This document shows positions 23,690 to 36,286 of a stretch of 57,079 bases of DNA, one piece after another. Origin of the DNA: Labyrinthula sp. Ha (Eukaryota; Sar; Bigyra; Labyrinthulida; Labyrinthulaceae); contig JAALGZ010000095.1 of assembly GCA_015227615.1 (NCBI GenBank), positions 1 through 57,079 on the forward strand, in the 5' to 3' direction. The notes beneath the pieces were generated by a model that saw only the letters and a list, made by a program, of their open reading frames with translations, did no database searches and was not told the DNA's origin. Each line of letters starts with the position of its first letter. Positions within the stretch are counted from its first letter, which is position 1. The position numbers and the translations under genes were made by a program.

Positions 23690-25045
23690 AGCCGTACAGT
23701 TAAACTAACTAATTAACGCAAGCTACATACTTATATCAGCACATATTCATGAAGAATGTTGCTGACTTGAGAATAGAAAAAAGAATTTCAGTTATTATTT
23801 TAAGAAACTATTTTTATGCTTTTGCCATTGAACATTATTGAGGCCTGTTATGGAATTAGGGACCTCCTTAACTTCTTGGAGTTTTCCACTAGCAGGAATC
23901 CACAAGTCTTCGTCAATATCTTCTCCCAAGAAAAATGAACTTGCAATGGACGAAAACATTTCCTGGTACAGCTCTATGTTTGACTCAGGCATTTTTTTTC
24001 CATACATCCCAGTTGAAGGCGGTATATTAAACTCCAACACAAAAGGTCTTCCATCATTTTCCTTAAACATTACATCCGCACCAATATGCACAAAGTTCCG
24101 TTTGTTTGTTTGATTTATCATGAAAGGAACTGCTTCATGAAAATATATTTTTAGCAAATTCTTGAGCTCATCCAAAAATGCTCCAGATTCTGCCAAATTA
24201 TACACTGGGCATCCTTTAAAACGAACGTCATCGTGAACATTCATTGCCACGTTTGTAAACTGAGTTTCCGCATCATTATCACTTTGAGTATATTCATTAT
24301 TTGCTATATGAGTTAAACATTTGTGAAAAATCCAGGATTCACCTGTTGCTTTCAGAATAATAAATATTCTATAGTGGAATTTATGCTTTCCATTCCATAA
24401 ACTTGGATTTGCAATATATTCCTGTAACACAAGATCTAATTCACTGGTACGCAACCCCTCAATGGTGGACTTATAATTATGCTTGTATATAACATTAAGT
24501 CCTGAACCACAGTTTCCACCTGATTCTTTTAGTATCCAAAAAGGTGTATTTTCCTCATTTTCGTTTAAGAAGAACTCATCAAGGAACTGTAGAACCTGCT
24601 CTTTAGATGTAAAAAACTTCGAATGAAGAAAAATTTGTTCTTTAATAGAGTTTTCTAAAATAGATAGGTTCATCTTGTCTTCCAGAACTTTTGAGTTTGC
24701 AAGACCACTTCCTCCAACAACCTGTTTTCCTTTTCGAAGCGCATTTTTGATATTGGCTGATTGCTTATGACACCAAATAAAATCTGCATTATCTGGCTTA
24801 GTTACTTTAAGCACTTCAAACTTTGAGTTTAGACTATCAAAACCGTTTGAGATTTGTGAATTCTCTCTGTTGGGTGTGTAGTATCGAATCACGTCTTTAT
24901 TCATGTTGTTGTATTTAATTGGATTGAGTTTACTGAGACACGTTTCAAAAATACACGGATTCTTATTGATTTGGTAAAATAAAAAGAAATAACCAGAAGT
25001 TAAGAAATACCTTGATAAAATTTCGAGCTGTACTGTTATTGAAAT
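23690..25045 (-). repeat. Duplicated block around TTL-like copy 2
   Basis: Inverted partner of the block at 10,130-11,555. Shared flanks include the TTTTTGAAACGTGT box upstream of the start and a CATTCTTCATGA-like motif downstream of the stop. Boundaries are estimated. Confidence 0.7.
23795..24904 (-). CDS. Tubulin-tyrosine-ligase-like ATP-grasp protein, copy 2
   Basis: A 369-aa inverted duplicate of the gene at 10336-11448, with all the same ATP-grasp landmarks: KESGGNCGSG, QEYIANP, KFHYRIFI, FTNVAMN, GADVMFKEN, LEFNIPPSTG. Substitutions are scattered and mostly conservative; the N-terminal 30 residues and residues around 207-230 differ most. Both copies are open from end to end, which argues that both are, or were until recently, under selection. 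The frame stays open 53 codons upstream, but the ATG at 24902-24904 aligns with copy 1's start and the upstream part is interrupted in copy 1, so I use it. The genes point at each other across about 12.3 kb of transposon debris. Confidence 0.8.
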   Translation of the reverse strand: MNKDVIRYYTPNRENSQISNGFDSLNSKFEVLKVTKPDNADFIWCHKQSANIKNALRKGKQVVGGSGLANSKVLEDKMNLSILENSIKEQIFLHSKFFTSKEQVLQFLDEFFLNENEENTPFWILKESGGNCGSGLNVIYKHNYKSTIEGLRTSELDLVLQEYIANPSLWNGKHKFHYRIFIILKATGESWIFHKCLTHIANNEYTQSDNDAETQFTNVAMNVHDDVRFKGCPVYNLAESGAFLDELKNLLKIYFHEAVPFMINQTNKRNFVHIGADVMFKENDGRPFVLEFNIPPSTGMYGKKMPESNIELYQEMFSSIASSFFLGEDIDEDLWIPASGKLQEVKEVPNSITGLNNVQWQKHKNSFLK

Positions 25046-25063
25046 AAGGTTCCCAGTTTGCAC

Positions 25064-25640
25064 ATATTCTTATAAGGTTGAAGTGTTTGGTATATTTTTG
25101 GACTTTAAACGTAGAGTTTATATTATAACAAGTTTCTGTATCAAATTATACCAGTAAAAGAAGTATAAAATCTATACGAATTTATTTAATTTACTATTTT
25201 GGTTTAAATAGTTTCCAGGAGTTTGCGAGGAGAATTAATGATATTAATTAGTTAAGGGTGTTTTGAACTATATTTCTTTTCAAAACCACTGTATTTCATT
25301 CATGTATCACAATTTGAAATATTTCCTTGGAATAGTTAATGGCATAATGGTATAACGTTACTTATAATGAATTTTGGTTAATATATATAATTGTACCGTT
25401 AAGAAGTTAAGAAAAAGGAAGATTTTTTCCTTATATATTCTAAGAGCATATTTGAAGTTGTAAATGGTTACTTTTTCATCCGCAGATGTGTAGTTTAAGT
25501 TTTGCGACACGAAAAACACAATATTGCAATATTGTATAAGTTCTTGGAAAAGGAATCTCTTTAACAAGGACAATTTATTTGAGAACGAAGGGATTAAAAG
25601 TGAAGAAGTATTTAACGAAGTAAATAAGGAGTGAAGCAAT
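25064..25640. other. Intergenic, no gene seen
   Basis: AT-rich spacer with no recognisable coding sequence. One minus-strand open frame of 93 codons (25,358-25,639) is hydrophobic and low in complexity, and I do not support it as a gene. Confidence 0.4.
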
Positions 25641-27690
25641 AAAATTTTTAGTTTTATAAAATAGTTTTCTGAGCATAGTGAAAAAAGATATATTTATGTG
25701 AACTATGGCTGTTCAGCATCAAAAACATCTGAATATGAACACAATCCTCCAATTATTCGAAGAAGTATTATCGGTTATCACGCAAGTACAGCAGAAAATG
25801 GTCGAAGAAATGGGGAAAGATAATGAGAAGAAAATAGGCACACTTGCTGACATAACACCGGAAAGGATCGTTAAAATAAATGCACTTGTAGATTTTAAGT
25901 TGGAGAAGTTAGAAAGGTTTATATATGAATATAAAGTAGTCGATAATGCAGTTAAGAAATATATTAATTTCAGGGAGAAACTGGTTTTTAAGTATTTAAA
26001 AGACTGTATTATCTGTGAAAGACTAAAGACATTGAGTATATAATATAGGCGATAGAAGACAAAGTAAAAGAAAGGAAGTCAAGGAATATGATTACAGATG
26101 AAAAGTTCATTGAAAAATATATATCTTTGCGGAAAGGCGTAATGGAAGAAGATATCGTACAATATATGTTTCAAGATGTAGAAGGATTAATTCTATCTTT
26201 CGGAAAGAAGCTTGGAACAAAGGTAAAACTAAGGCAAAAGCAATATTAAAGAAGCTCCCGAAATATATATATATGGGTAAGAGAAAAGAATCTGTTATTA
26301 AAACCATGTCTAAAAGATAACGAATGTTAGAAGCTGAAAGCATATGACCTCAGTTGTATCTTACCGTTATACGTAAGGGAGAACTTGAATGCACTGGATT
26401 CTAGAATCGATGCGAATGCAAAGATAAAGGAGCCAATGAAGAAAAGAATTTTATAGGTTCGTAAAACAAAAGCAGGAAATTAAACCAAGGGTTGGAAGAA
26501 ATAGCATAAGAACTGATAAGCCCTTGGTGAACACAGTTGGTTGAAAATATAGATACACAGAAAGGATTTGATATAGGAAAAGGACATTAGAAGAAAGAGG
26601 AACCCATTCCGGAAAAGAGGGATGAAAAGAAAATCCTAAGAATATCTTAGAAGCAAGAAACAGAATACTATCACCATAGGGAAAGTAGAATAGCTAACTA
26701 AGTTGGAAAATGGAGCGAGAAAAGTATTCATAGAAAAGATGGATCGGGAAATGTAGAAAGCTCCAGAGAAGTTTCTCAAGTTTGAGAAGGAAGATATAAA
26801 GGAAAAGAGGGAAGAAACAGATGAGTTTTTATCATCAAGCGTTCATATGAATAATGATGAACTTGAGTATGATTGTAGGAGTCTTACTAAATTTTCATCT
26901 GGAAAAGCAAAGTAGAGGTAGAATTAAAAATTAAAAGGTTGAGATATAATCCCCTATTTGATTTTTGGCGTTTAAGAGCACGATCGATTCATGCCTGAAT
27001 GCTAAATGTGATGAGGTGAAAAAGTTGGAGAATAGTTTAATAGTGCAAGTGGCACTATATATTTCATATGTGAGGTAGGCTTAATACACGAGGTAAGGAT
27101 ATTCAGTGAAAAGGTGAAAAGTGTAAGTTTCACATCCAGAAACATAGAAGTCCTGATTCTAAAAGTTTCAGAATGGGCGCAATAATGTTATCAGGAAAGA
27201 GGTACTTTTGAAAATGAGTATTAGACCCACTCAGTGTGTTGAGGGTGGTAATGAGAAATTGTAAGAGCGGAACTGCTAGGGAAATATTGGTGAGATTTCT
27301 TTTGATAAAGAAAGAGCAGAATTATCAGAATTTTTAGTAGTTAAGAAATTCACAGTGGAGGAAAAATAAGAATGATTCATGAATGCATTGAGAATACCAC
27401 CTCTTGGTTTTGGATTTTTTTAGACCTCGCAAAGAATTTTGGCAAGCATTTATCTCTTTATTAGAAAAAAACTTTATACACCTTTTTGTGTTTGGAAAGT
27501 GTTCTAAAAAATTTTGTTTCCAGTTTTCTTGTCTGGTTTTTCTAGGGTGCTCTATTGTGCACACATCATATATAGAGCTGTATTTTGTCGTTATGTCTAT
27601 GAATCGGCTCTGTGTGGAGTTATCAAAGTCAATTATCAATAAATATGGAGTATCAAACAGTTTTCAGAAGTATTTTAGGTAATTAAGACA
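25640..27690 (+). mobile_element. Purine-rich retroelement relic (candidate)
   Basis: The plus strand is strongly purine-rich (Lys/Glu-coding) over 2 kb, beginning with a 112-codon open stretch (25,705-26,043) of coiled-coil type, as in gag proteins. Near 26,975 a STIDSCLNAKCDEVKKLE-like run resembles the region after the catalytic Asp of a retropepsin. These signs suggest an old gag-protease relic of an LTR element, opposite in strand to the others. It is heavily broken. An alternative is a decayed coiled-coil host gene. Confidence 0.4.
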
Positions 27691-29450
27691 TGCTTAGTCT
27701 AACGATAAACAATTCAAACATATATCAATATAAAAGAGCAAAGCTCACATCAAGCTAAAATTATGATAAGAATATAATACCCTTACGAGTATAAATATTT
27801 AGACTTATAGACATAAGTAGATTCAACGCTTAAAGGAATATAGAAAATTATTTAAGTTCATCTAAGAATCTACTTGAGTGTAAAGATTTTTAAACAGCTT
27901 CTAAGTGCTATTTGAAAACTTAAACTAGCCCTACCCAAAAGTCCAATGCCCTTATTTATAACTTCAGCCCAACTTTAAGCATATTTCTCTATGATAGTCC
28001 ATCCTTGGGAAACAAACCGTTAAGCTATTCAAAAAAATAATTATACCTTTAGATTAATTAGAGTTAAAGATTTATTCATTGACTCAGTTCAAGAGAAAGT
28101 TTGAACTCATGTTGTATTAGTAAGAACCCATTAGATACAGAAAACATTGTACAATATATATATATATATATATTGATCATTCGAAGAAACAGTGATGTGT
28201 TTCATGCTTGTTTCTCTTCACTAGTTGCGGTGAAGTTTTTAAATTTGAGACATATGTGCAAAATAAATAAAGTAAATTAGGTAATGATGCTTGATTTTCA
28301 ACGGTCATGAATCACATCATGGCTGCATATACCATATGAAATTACAAATCTAGTGTTCCCATGTTTCTTTCTCCTTGCTTGGTAAGGGTTACAGTGCCTA
28401 CCTTTATTTTATTTCATTTCTTTGATTTTGAATTCTGTGTCAAAGGCTTTTGAAAATATTTTTGTTTATTGACTTCTATCATTAAGTGAAAAATTAAAAC
28501 ATCTAAAATGGTTTTCTTTTAAGTGAGTTTGAGTCAATATTGACATTCGAATTTCATGTACAATTTGTTTTATTTCTTTCAGCGTTTTGTCTACAGAGCA
28601 CGGTATTTTTTAAGTTAGCATTTAAATATATATGTACAATCGAAAGGAATGTCAAAGGGGAAAGAAATTACAAGTAAGAACATTGGGTATACTAAAGAAA
28701 GATATGCCTTGTTTAAAGTTCTATTTCTTGTATTATGTTATTATTTTTTTTCTGATATTGTTGATTCTATTATCAGATCTAATAAACTTTTTTCAAACCT
28801 AATTTTTTGGTTCTAGTAAGAAAATATATTATCATTAAATGTTTGCATTTACCAGATGTTATTCAAACATGAATATGGCAGCTTATTCATCAACAAATTG
28901 TGTCTGTCTTTCGCAGGTCAAGTTGGAGGTTACTAACTAAGCTAACTACTTTAAAATATCAAGGTCATCTATCAAACAATTCCCAAGTCTTTACTACGAA
29001 CAGCGACTTACTTAAGCGTTAGAATATTTCAACCTATCAATTTCTGTTTTTAATAACTAAATTTAACAACTAACTTACAATTTCACAGTAATTCAATTTG
29101 GTTGCTCTGTTATCTGATATTTTTTTTTTGTTTATCAAGGTTTTATTCTAACGTAAAGAACTACGAGGAGTTTATTTAGAATTCAGTACTATCAACTGAA
29201 ATCACATTAATTGATTTCGAAATTCCGGTTCAAAGCTAATCCACCATGATCTACACTGTTGGAAACATGATTTCTAAATTGTTTATGAAACACAAAGTCA
29301 TCAATAGTATTTAAAATTCCGTGTCAGAAAACAAGTGGATAAACTGGGTTCAATACCTTCAATAATAAAAAATGACTCTTATCATATTAATCACCATATG
29401 GTTCCGAATCTTTTCTTTATTAAGGCTCTTTATATATAGTTTCCGACAAT
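27691..29450. other. AT-rich intergenic DNA
   Basis: No gene is supported. It contains a simple (AT)10 tract at 28,154-28,173. Confidence 0.5.
28154..28173. repeat. (AT)10 microsatellite
   Basis: Perfect AT dinucleotide tract of ten units, likely polymorphic in length. Confidence 0.9.
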
Positions 29451-29499
29451 CTTTAAGTATTTGAGAATAATTCTTAAATCATGCGCTCTGAAATAAAGC

Positions 29500-30360
29500 A
29501 TAATTCATCCATTTCGAAGATTTATAGTCACCTTGTTGCTGAACGTAATTTTCCTTAATTTTGGTTCCGCTCGTCCAATTTGAGAAAAAAAGATACTTGT
29601 CATAGGCGTGTTAAAGACCAGTTTTAGCTCAGTTTGAAAATACATAATTGTGGTAACAGCTCGGTAGTTTTCAAAGAAAACTGTTGTATAATACAATGTT
29701 CCATAACCTGTTGTTGCAGTCCTGTGTATGTTGAGTGCTAGAGTGAACAATTAATCAATGTCATCACAAGGTTCTGCATCTGATCTTGGTTTACAATCAC
29801 CGTTGTCCATATTGCTTTGAAACATATATATATTAGCAACGAAACCAGCCAATGCAATTTAAGACATCATTCAAAGAATAATTAAGGACATTGTTGGCTG
29901 ATTCAGAATTATATGAAAAAATCTGATCTGTATAAACCTGCAATTTTGCCCCAAATTTTACTGTTTCTGTCTTGCCGCATCTTCAATGATGGTGATGACT
30001 GATAAAGAGGTCTGTCCCTTTGAACCAGGGTTCTTTCTTGGACTTATTCTCATTATTTCATAACACAGTGCTTTTTGGTCGATTTACGAATCATGAACTC
30101 TGTGTCCCAACCATCATTTTTCTCAGTCCCATAGATCGCCTTGAAATGGGAGAATTATATACATCATAGATATATCTAACGATAGTTAAATATTTTACAT
30201 TGCCTTCTTACTTCGTATTTAATCCAATAGTTTCGTTTTTCCTGTTTTCTCTTCTCTTTAGTGGTTACATGTCTCTTACTCAATTCAATTTTAACCAGTT
30301 GTACTTCAGTACAGATTGGCACAATTCTTATCTGAAAAGTAAAGGATTGAAGTAAAAAAA
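29500..30360 (-). pseudogene. Possible multi-exon gene or gene relic, unidentified
   Basis: Three minus-strand stretches look coding and not retroelement-like: about 30,225-30,335 (IRIVPICTEVQLVKIELSK then a basic run), about 30,070-30,140 (AIYGTEKNDGWDTEFMIRK) and 29,505-29,750 (GYGTLYYTTVFFENYRAV and onward). The first two are separated by a GT...AG interval of about 60 nt. The wording of the first faintly recalls galactose-binding or discoidin-like folds, but I would not name it. No start or full frame could be set, so it may be a real spliced gene or a dead one. Confidence 0.25.
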
Positions 30361-33300
30361 TAACAAAGTAATATATAAGTGTTTTTTATAAGAAGAGAAA
30401 AGGTAATTTGTTCGAGACGGGTACCCAAGACATTGAAATCTCGGATAAAAATGTTTTTTTTATGTCTAGATTAGAGAAACAGAGGACACTTCATGTATTG
30501 ATGTATCTTTCTGTGATAACTAAGCGAAGTTAAAGGTTAGATATTTAACGCTTAACTATGACAATGTATTCTATACGAGCATATTTTTCTAGTCCATTAT
30601 AATATCCTAGGAAATTATCATGGTGCAGGTTTGCTGCTCTGAAGCAACCAATAAAACTAGAACTTTTGGAACAACAGTATTAGCTATAACCAAGATAACC
30701 TCCCCCATTTAAAAAATCTCTCTTGTAGATTGTTAATAAAATGAATTGCAACTAGCATTCAACTTTAGCACAATAGCTGTGCCGTCATCAAGAATGTTGC
30801 TAGTTCTTCTAAAGAATTCTATCATCCATATTGTAGGAAAACTTTAGCTTGAAAGTAGATAAACTAATTCTAGTTAGATTGAAAAGGAAGTAAAATTCAT
30901 TGAAATAGTATTGGAAAGTAATTGAAAAGTCTTTGTTAAAGGCATGTGTATATTTCAAATGCATATGATCTTTAAAATAAAAGCTAAACAATTCTCTTGA
31001 TTATGCCAAAAACATAGTTGATGCTGCGATCTATCTTATTTCAACTGGTAACTTTGATCCTATTTATTTAATAAATCAAATAAAAAAAGTTCAGTCTCTG
31101 ATCCCATTCTAAAGGTTTAAGATATAAAATATTTGTATCACATGCAAATATCAAATTTCTATACGGATAATATAAAATTGATAAGTCAGTCTTTGAAACA
31201 TTACCGAGAAATTGTGGAAGACAGTCTAATTTTACTTTTCGTGTGGGATATAAGATCTAGCTACCCAGGGTGAATTCATATCAAGAAAATTAAAATGAAG
31301 TCTATGGACACATTTTTCGGATAACGGATGTCAATTACACCTGACACGATCCATATAGAACATTTAGGTCCAATAAAAATAATGATAGGAGCTCTATCTA
31401 ATAGATATTGGTTTCTATCTTAATGCCCATAAACAAATTTCTAGGTACTTAGTAGGGCCATAAAATGGATCTGAACTAGCTCTTTAAGTAATTGTATGGA
31501 ATAAGAAAAAATAAATATTTGAGCATAAGAAGTTTCATTTCCCCAAATAAGTTAGAATATGAGTTTTTATCTTTCCAAATTAGAATTAGAGGAGTGTATT
31601 GTTCCAATAATCTAAATTGGAAAACCATACTTAGTAAAAAATATCTAAAACTTCAATATTTTTCGAAAAATAATTTGAAATACATTCCGTATAACAAAAA
31701 TCTATTTATAAATGTCCTTGTTAATTAAGTTTTGCTTAGATAAAATTAATTTCCAATCATCTGTCTCTAGCTCTTGTTGGATTAAACGTAGATACCTGGG
31801 ATCAGAAATCCTTTTAAAATGTTATACAGTATTTGAAACATAATCAACTTCAGTAAAAATTTGACGCCTGAATTGCTCAAATTTTCTTCTCACTTGTAAC
31901 ATGTTTTTTTATTTAAACTTGTATGAAAAGATTTAATTCCTAAGATATCTTCTAAGAAGTGTTGATATACTTTCACTATAAAATATAAATAAAATTTTCT
32001 AATTGATTGAATATTCAATATTCGTTGAATTTTAGTTGACATCTCTTACTTAGTGCAAGACGTTAAATAATTTAAAGCTAAATAATCCCCATCTTTTGTA
32101 CATCCATGTTTATGAATAATCTTAGCTAGGACATTTTTCTCTTCCTCATACAATTATATTGTATTTTGGGGGGGTTAACTAGAGAAAATTGTTTTCTTTA
32201 AGAATTCAACGGTATGTTTTCTTCCCCCTCTATCATTTTTGGCTTCTTGTTTTTTTCCATCTTTTATTTTTCTTGAAGTAGTTATAGTAAAGTTGATATC
32301 ATTTATTCATGTTTTGATTTTTTCAATAATAAAACGTTGAACTAAAAGAGAAAGATCTTCATATAATGATATCAAATTTTGAAATATTTTTTCACTGGAA
32401 TTGAATCATATCTATTTAACCTCAAATCATTATCTGGGTTTTCTTCCTGTTTTCATAGCAAGAAAATATTACGGTACACTTCTTGGCTAGAAAAATGTAT
32501 ACAAAATATTTCTTCATCTGCTATTTGTTAAGTGTTTGGGTGTATGAATAAAGCTATATAAATGTTTTTGTGCAGCTCCTTTTTTTTCTAATGAGCTTTT
32601 CGCAATATAAATACTCTTGCTGATAGATTCAATAGCTTGGTATGGGTCTATCTGGTGCAAAAGGGTTTTTTCTATTGCACATAGTGTACCATGCTTGGGT
32701 ATGAGATTATAATCTCATGTGAAGCTTTATAGCAATGGGCCCATGATTTTGAGTCTTCTAGAATTCCCATGGTCTCTTTAAAGTTTTACATTATCAAATA
32801 TTTAATCTTGAAGTCTCCAAACCTCTGTCCTAATATTATTAGACATTTTATCATTTTTCAACGCTAAGATACTGAATGAGATTCCCATAATAAGTGGCAA
32901 TAAAAAACTTGGGAGGTTTTTAAATATTAGGCACAGAGAGAGTTGATAATATAAAAAATTATTTAATATTTTCTTCAATCATCTTATATTAGTTGAACTA
33001 TTTATAGTATAGATATGAAATTGATTCAATGAGTGTAGGTCATTCTGATTCATAGGTGTCAAACTATGATGTTGGGATCTTAATTTTATGTTGAATGATG
33101 ATATTAATAGCTTCAGCAGACTCATTTGTACATGTAGATTAAGTAACCGAGAAGGATTGTCTAAATTCAGCTGCTTTAAACATAAACTTCAGTATCCTGT
33201 AGGGAAATGAGATTTATTACCGGAAATAATGAGGAAAGATTAGGCAAAACCTAAATTACATTACCAGTGAATTAAGTCTCTTACTATGACATCAGCAGTT

Positions 33301-34430
33301 GGTAAATCCTCATGAGGCAGGAAAGCTCTGTGGTTGTGGTTTTCTAATAAAGCTAAAATATATCCGTGACTATTATAGTAGAGACAATCAGCCCTAAAGA
33401 TGTTTCTATAGTGCTTTATTAAATGCGTGAAATAATAAGATTCGTAACTAATTCTAGAAATTTTATCAGAATGTAGAAATTGCTATCGATAATATTTTAA
33501 TCAAATTTTGAATACCTTATTTAATATTCAATGAAAACAATGATTGTCTAAATATTTTCTCTCTGCTGCAAAGATGATTGAAATTCATGAATGCGGTCCA
33601 AAATAATGATTTTAGTTGCTAACAATTTCTGAATTACTAGATATTTTTGAAAATAACATAAACCATTTTTTATTATGTTTTTTGTATAGACCTTGACGAT
33701 AGTTTCTCTTGATGTTGCATAAGCTTATTATCATCAAGTTTGTAATCTTGGTTCCTAGAGTAAACAAGTAGTAAAGAAGAGATGAGATTTTAAATAGTTC
33801 ACTCATCAGAGGATAAAGTTCTTCATTAACTCAATAAATAATAGAAAAAAGACCTTTATTTTTAATCTAATCATTTTTACCGAGTAGGAAACCATTTTCA
33901 TGCTGTTAAATCTTCTGAATTTGACCCCATTGAATTTGAAATTTTGTAAGTAGTCCTCAAAATTTTGAACATCCTGAGGGTCGTTTTTGTAATCTGTCAT
34001 GATTTCTTTTGACTTTCAATCTTGAAAAATATCCAGAGCAGAAAATTCCTTATTGATGAAAAATTGTTATTTAAAATAAAATAACACCTGGGTACGGAGA
34101 TTATGATTTTCTCAGGCTTTTCCCAACGTACCAACCGGTCGAAGACGAAGTTATCTCTTGAAGAGACATGACACACAGTTATGTCTTAATAGTTTAAATT
34201 GATTACCTATCAATAAATTCTATCCCAATACACGTTTTTTTTTTCTTTTTCCTTCTTTCGAACCACAGATAGTAATACCCGATCATCGGTATAGACAAAT
34301 ATCCCTCCTTTATCTTTATGTGAAAAAAAGACTAATCTTTCGAATAAATAAATAATGAGATAAACTTTTTTTAGAAGTAATATATCATCTAAACTCAGAA
34401 GCTGTAAATAAGGCGCTCAACAATATATGT
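30361..34430. other. Long AT-rich stretch, no gene seen
   Basis: Four kilobases without a supported gene. The small open frames (60-80 codons) are Phe/Ile/Lys/Asn-rich, as AT-rich random sequence gives, and carry no motif. An AT-rich partly self-complementary run lies at about 34,420-34,462. Confidence 0.55.
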
Positions 34431-34439
34431 ATATATAAA

Positions 34440-34749
34440 TATATATGTACATATATATATAAAGCCTTGGTTCTAGTGACCTCGCATCATCAAAATGTTC
34501 TTTTAATTATCCTAAAAGACAGCAAGTGACTAGGTATCGGATGAACTATCTGTAAACATTAGAATTGGTTCCTTTGATTCATAAATACTAGGTTTTTTTA
34601 CTTGATTCAACTATGATTCCTAATATTCTCTGGTAGACCTTGTTCAACTACTAAGTCAATTCTATTTCAATGCATGTACGTGTTAAGTCAGATATTTTTT
34701 TGTCTTTTAGATTGGCAAAATCTGTGAATTATGTGTGCAAAACTGCCAT
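34440..34749 (-). mobile_element. Left part of a gypsy RT fossil split by the MULE
   Basis: Minus-strand coding-like sequence next to the MULE's left target copy appears to continue the polymerase fossil seen at 38,598-39,060 on the other side. Recognition rests mainly on position plus a short stretch of similarity; the relic is old. Confidence 0.35.
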
Positions 34750-34758
34750 CTTTTGAAC
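34750..34758. repeat. Target-site duplication of MULE, left copy
   Basis: CTTTTGAAC, matched exactly at 38,589-38,597. Nine bases is the usual length for Mutator-like elements. Confidence 0.7.
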
Positions 34759-34795
34759 CGAATAAGTTTTTTGACTCCGGAGTCAAGTACTCCAA
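34759..34795 (+). repeat. MULE left terminal inverted repeat with embedded palindrome
   Basis: Pairs with the inverted complement of the right end. The core TTGACTCCGGAGTCAA (34,772-34,787) is itself a perfect 16-bp palindrome, so each end can bind a dimeric protein or fold as a hairpin. Confidence 0.75.
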
Positions 34796-35129
34796 ATTTT
34801 CATTGGTCGAGGTCACAATTGCCCAAAATTAATTTTTGAAAAAAAACAAACCAACAAAATCAAGATAAGAAATTTGAAATCATGGCAGTTACATGATGAA
34901 AGTCAGCACAGGACCAAGATTCGACCCAGAAAAGATCAGATGTTGAGACATTTTACAAGAGGTATATAGATTCAACAAAAGGGAATGCAGGAGACGAGTT
35001 TGTAAAGGGCAAAGGTAAATATTCAAAATCATACATAGCTGCTCAGAGGGGATAAAAAATATATTTAAATTCAGACAATACTCAGGGATCAGGATTATTC
35101 AAACCAAAAGGGAGGGTTTAATATATATT

Positions 35130-36240
35130 TTTCAAGAAAACAACTTCAAGAATTTATATTTCAAAAAAGAATTTTCAAAATCTTATATATTCAAGAATGA
35201 AATGTTCAGGATTTTATATTCAAGAAGAAGGCAGGTTCAAGATTTCATATTTAAAACAAAAACAGGTTCAGTATTTCATATTTGAGAAAAAGGTTCAAGA
35301 TTTCATATTTAAAAGAAAAACAGGTTCATGGTTTTATATTCAAAAAGAAAACAGGTTCAGAGTTCAAGGATTTTACATTAAAAAAAAGGTTCTGGATTTC
35401 AAAAAAAGGAAGGGGGTCCAAAGATTTTATTTTTCAAAAAAAAAACAAGGTTCGGGATATAAAAACTTGGGACAGGGTTGAAAATGCAGTTGAGAACTTA
35501 GTTCTCTTTTGTATGGTTGGGTGGTAGAATTCAACTTATATTTCATAGAAAAAAGGTTCAAGATTTTGTACTTCAAAGAAAAAATCTCCAGAATTTAAAT
35601 ATTTCCAAGAATTTATGTTCAATATTTTACATTTCAAAAGAAAAAACGTTCGGATTTCAAAAAAAGGGAGGGATTTCAAGGATATTATATTAAAAAAAAG
35701 GTTCAGGATTTTGAAAAAAAGGGAGGGATTTCAAGGATATTTTATTTCAAAAATAAACGTTCAGGGTTCGGAGGATTTCTTCTGCATGGTTGGGGGAGGG
35801 GGTTTGGGTTGAAAATTTGGTTGAAAATTTTCCATGGTTCAGGAAATTTATTTTGGGATAGGGTTGAAACTTTGGTTGAAAATTTTTCAGGGGTCAGGAA
35901 TTTAATTCTGGGATAGGGTTGAAAATGTGGTTGAGAATTTATTTCTCTTCTACATGGTTGGGTGGTAGGGTTCAACTTATATCTAAAAAAAAGGATCAAG
36001 GATTTAATATTACGAAAAAAAAAGTTCAAGGATTTTATCTTTCAAAGAAAACAGGCTCAAGATTTTATATTTCGAAAAAAAAAAGTTCAAGGATTTTATA
36101 TTTCAACAAAAAAATGGGACTGAGTTTGGGTTCAAGGGCTTATATTTTCAAAAAAAAGGGAGGGGGTTTGGGTTCAAGGTTTCATATTTCAAAAAAAAGG
36201 GAGAGGGCTTGGGTTCAAGCATATATGTTCAAGAATTATG
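35130..36240 (+). repeat. Degenerate minisatellite inside the MULE
   Basis: A run of imperfect units of about 28-35 bp built on GGTTCAAGGATTTTATATTT followed by CAAAAAAAA, with inserts reading GGTTGAAAATTTGG-like. The plus-strand open frames over this block only reflect the repeat (Phe-Tyr-Ile-Lys rich) and are not genes. Confidence 0.85.
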
Positions 36241-36286
36241 TTGAAGAAAAGTAAAGTGTGCAAGGTTAGAAATTTATGTTCAAGAA

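Noticed and set aside
24905-25063. N-terminal extension of TTL-like copy 2
   Set aside because: Open frame but without an ATG, and the aligned part of copy 1 contains an in-frame stop; likely 5' UTR.
34418-34462. AT-rich palindromic run as a replication origin or promoter
   Set aside because: Simple AT repeats of this kind are common in such DNA and no other evidence supports function.
35197-36254. Plus-strand open frames rich in Phe, Lys, Tyr and Ile
   Set aside because: They follow the minisatellite unit and repeat in every frame; no protein family and no independent start context.
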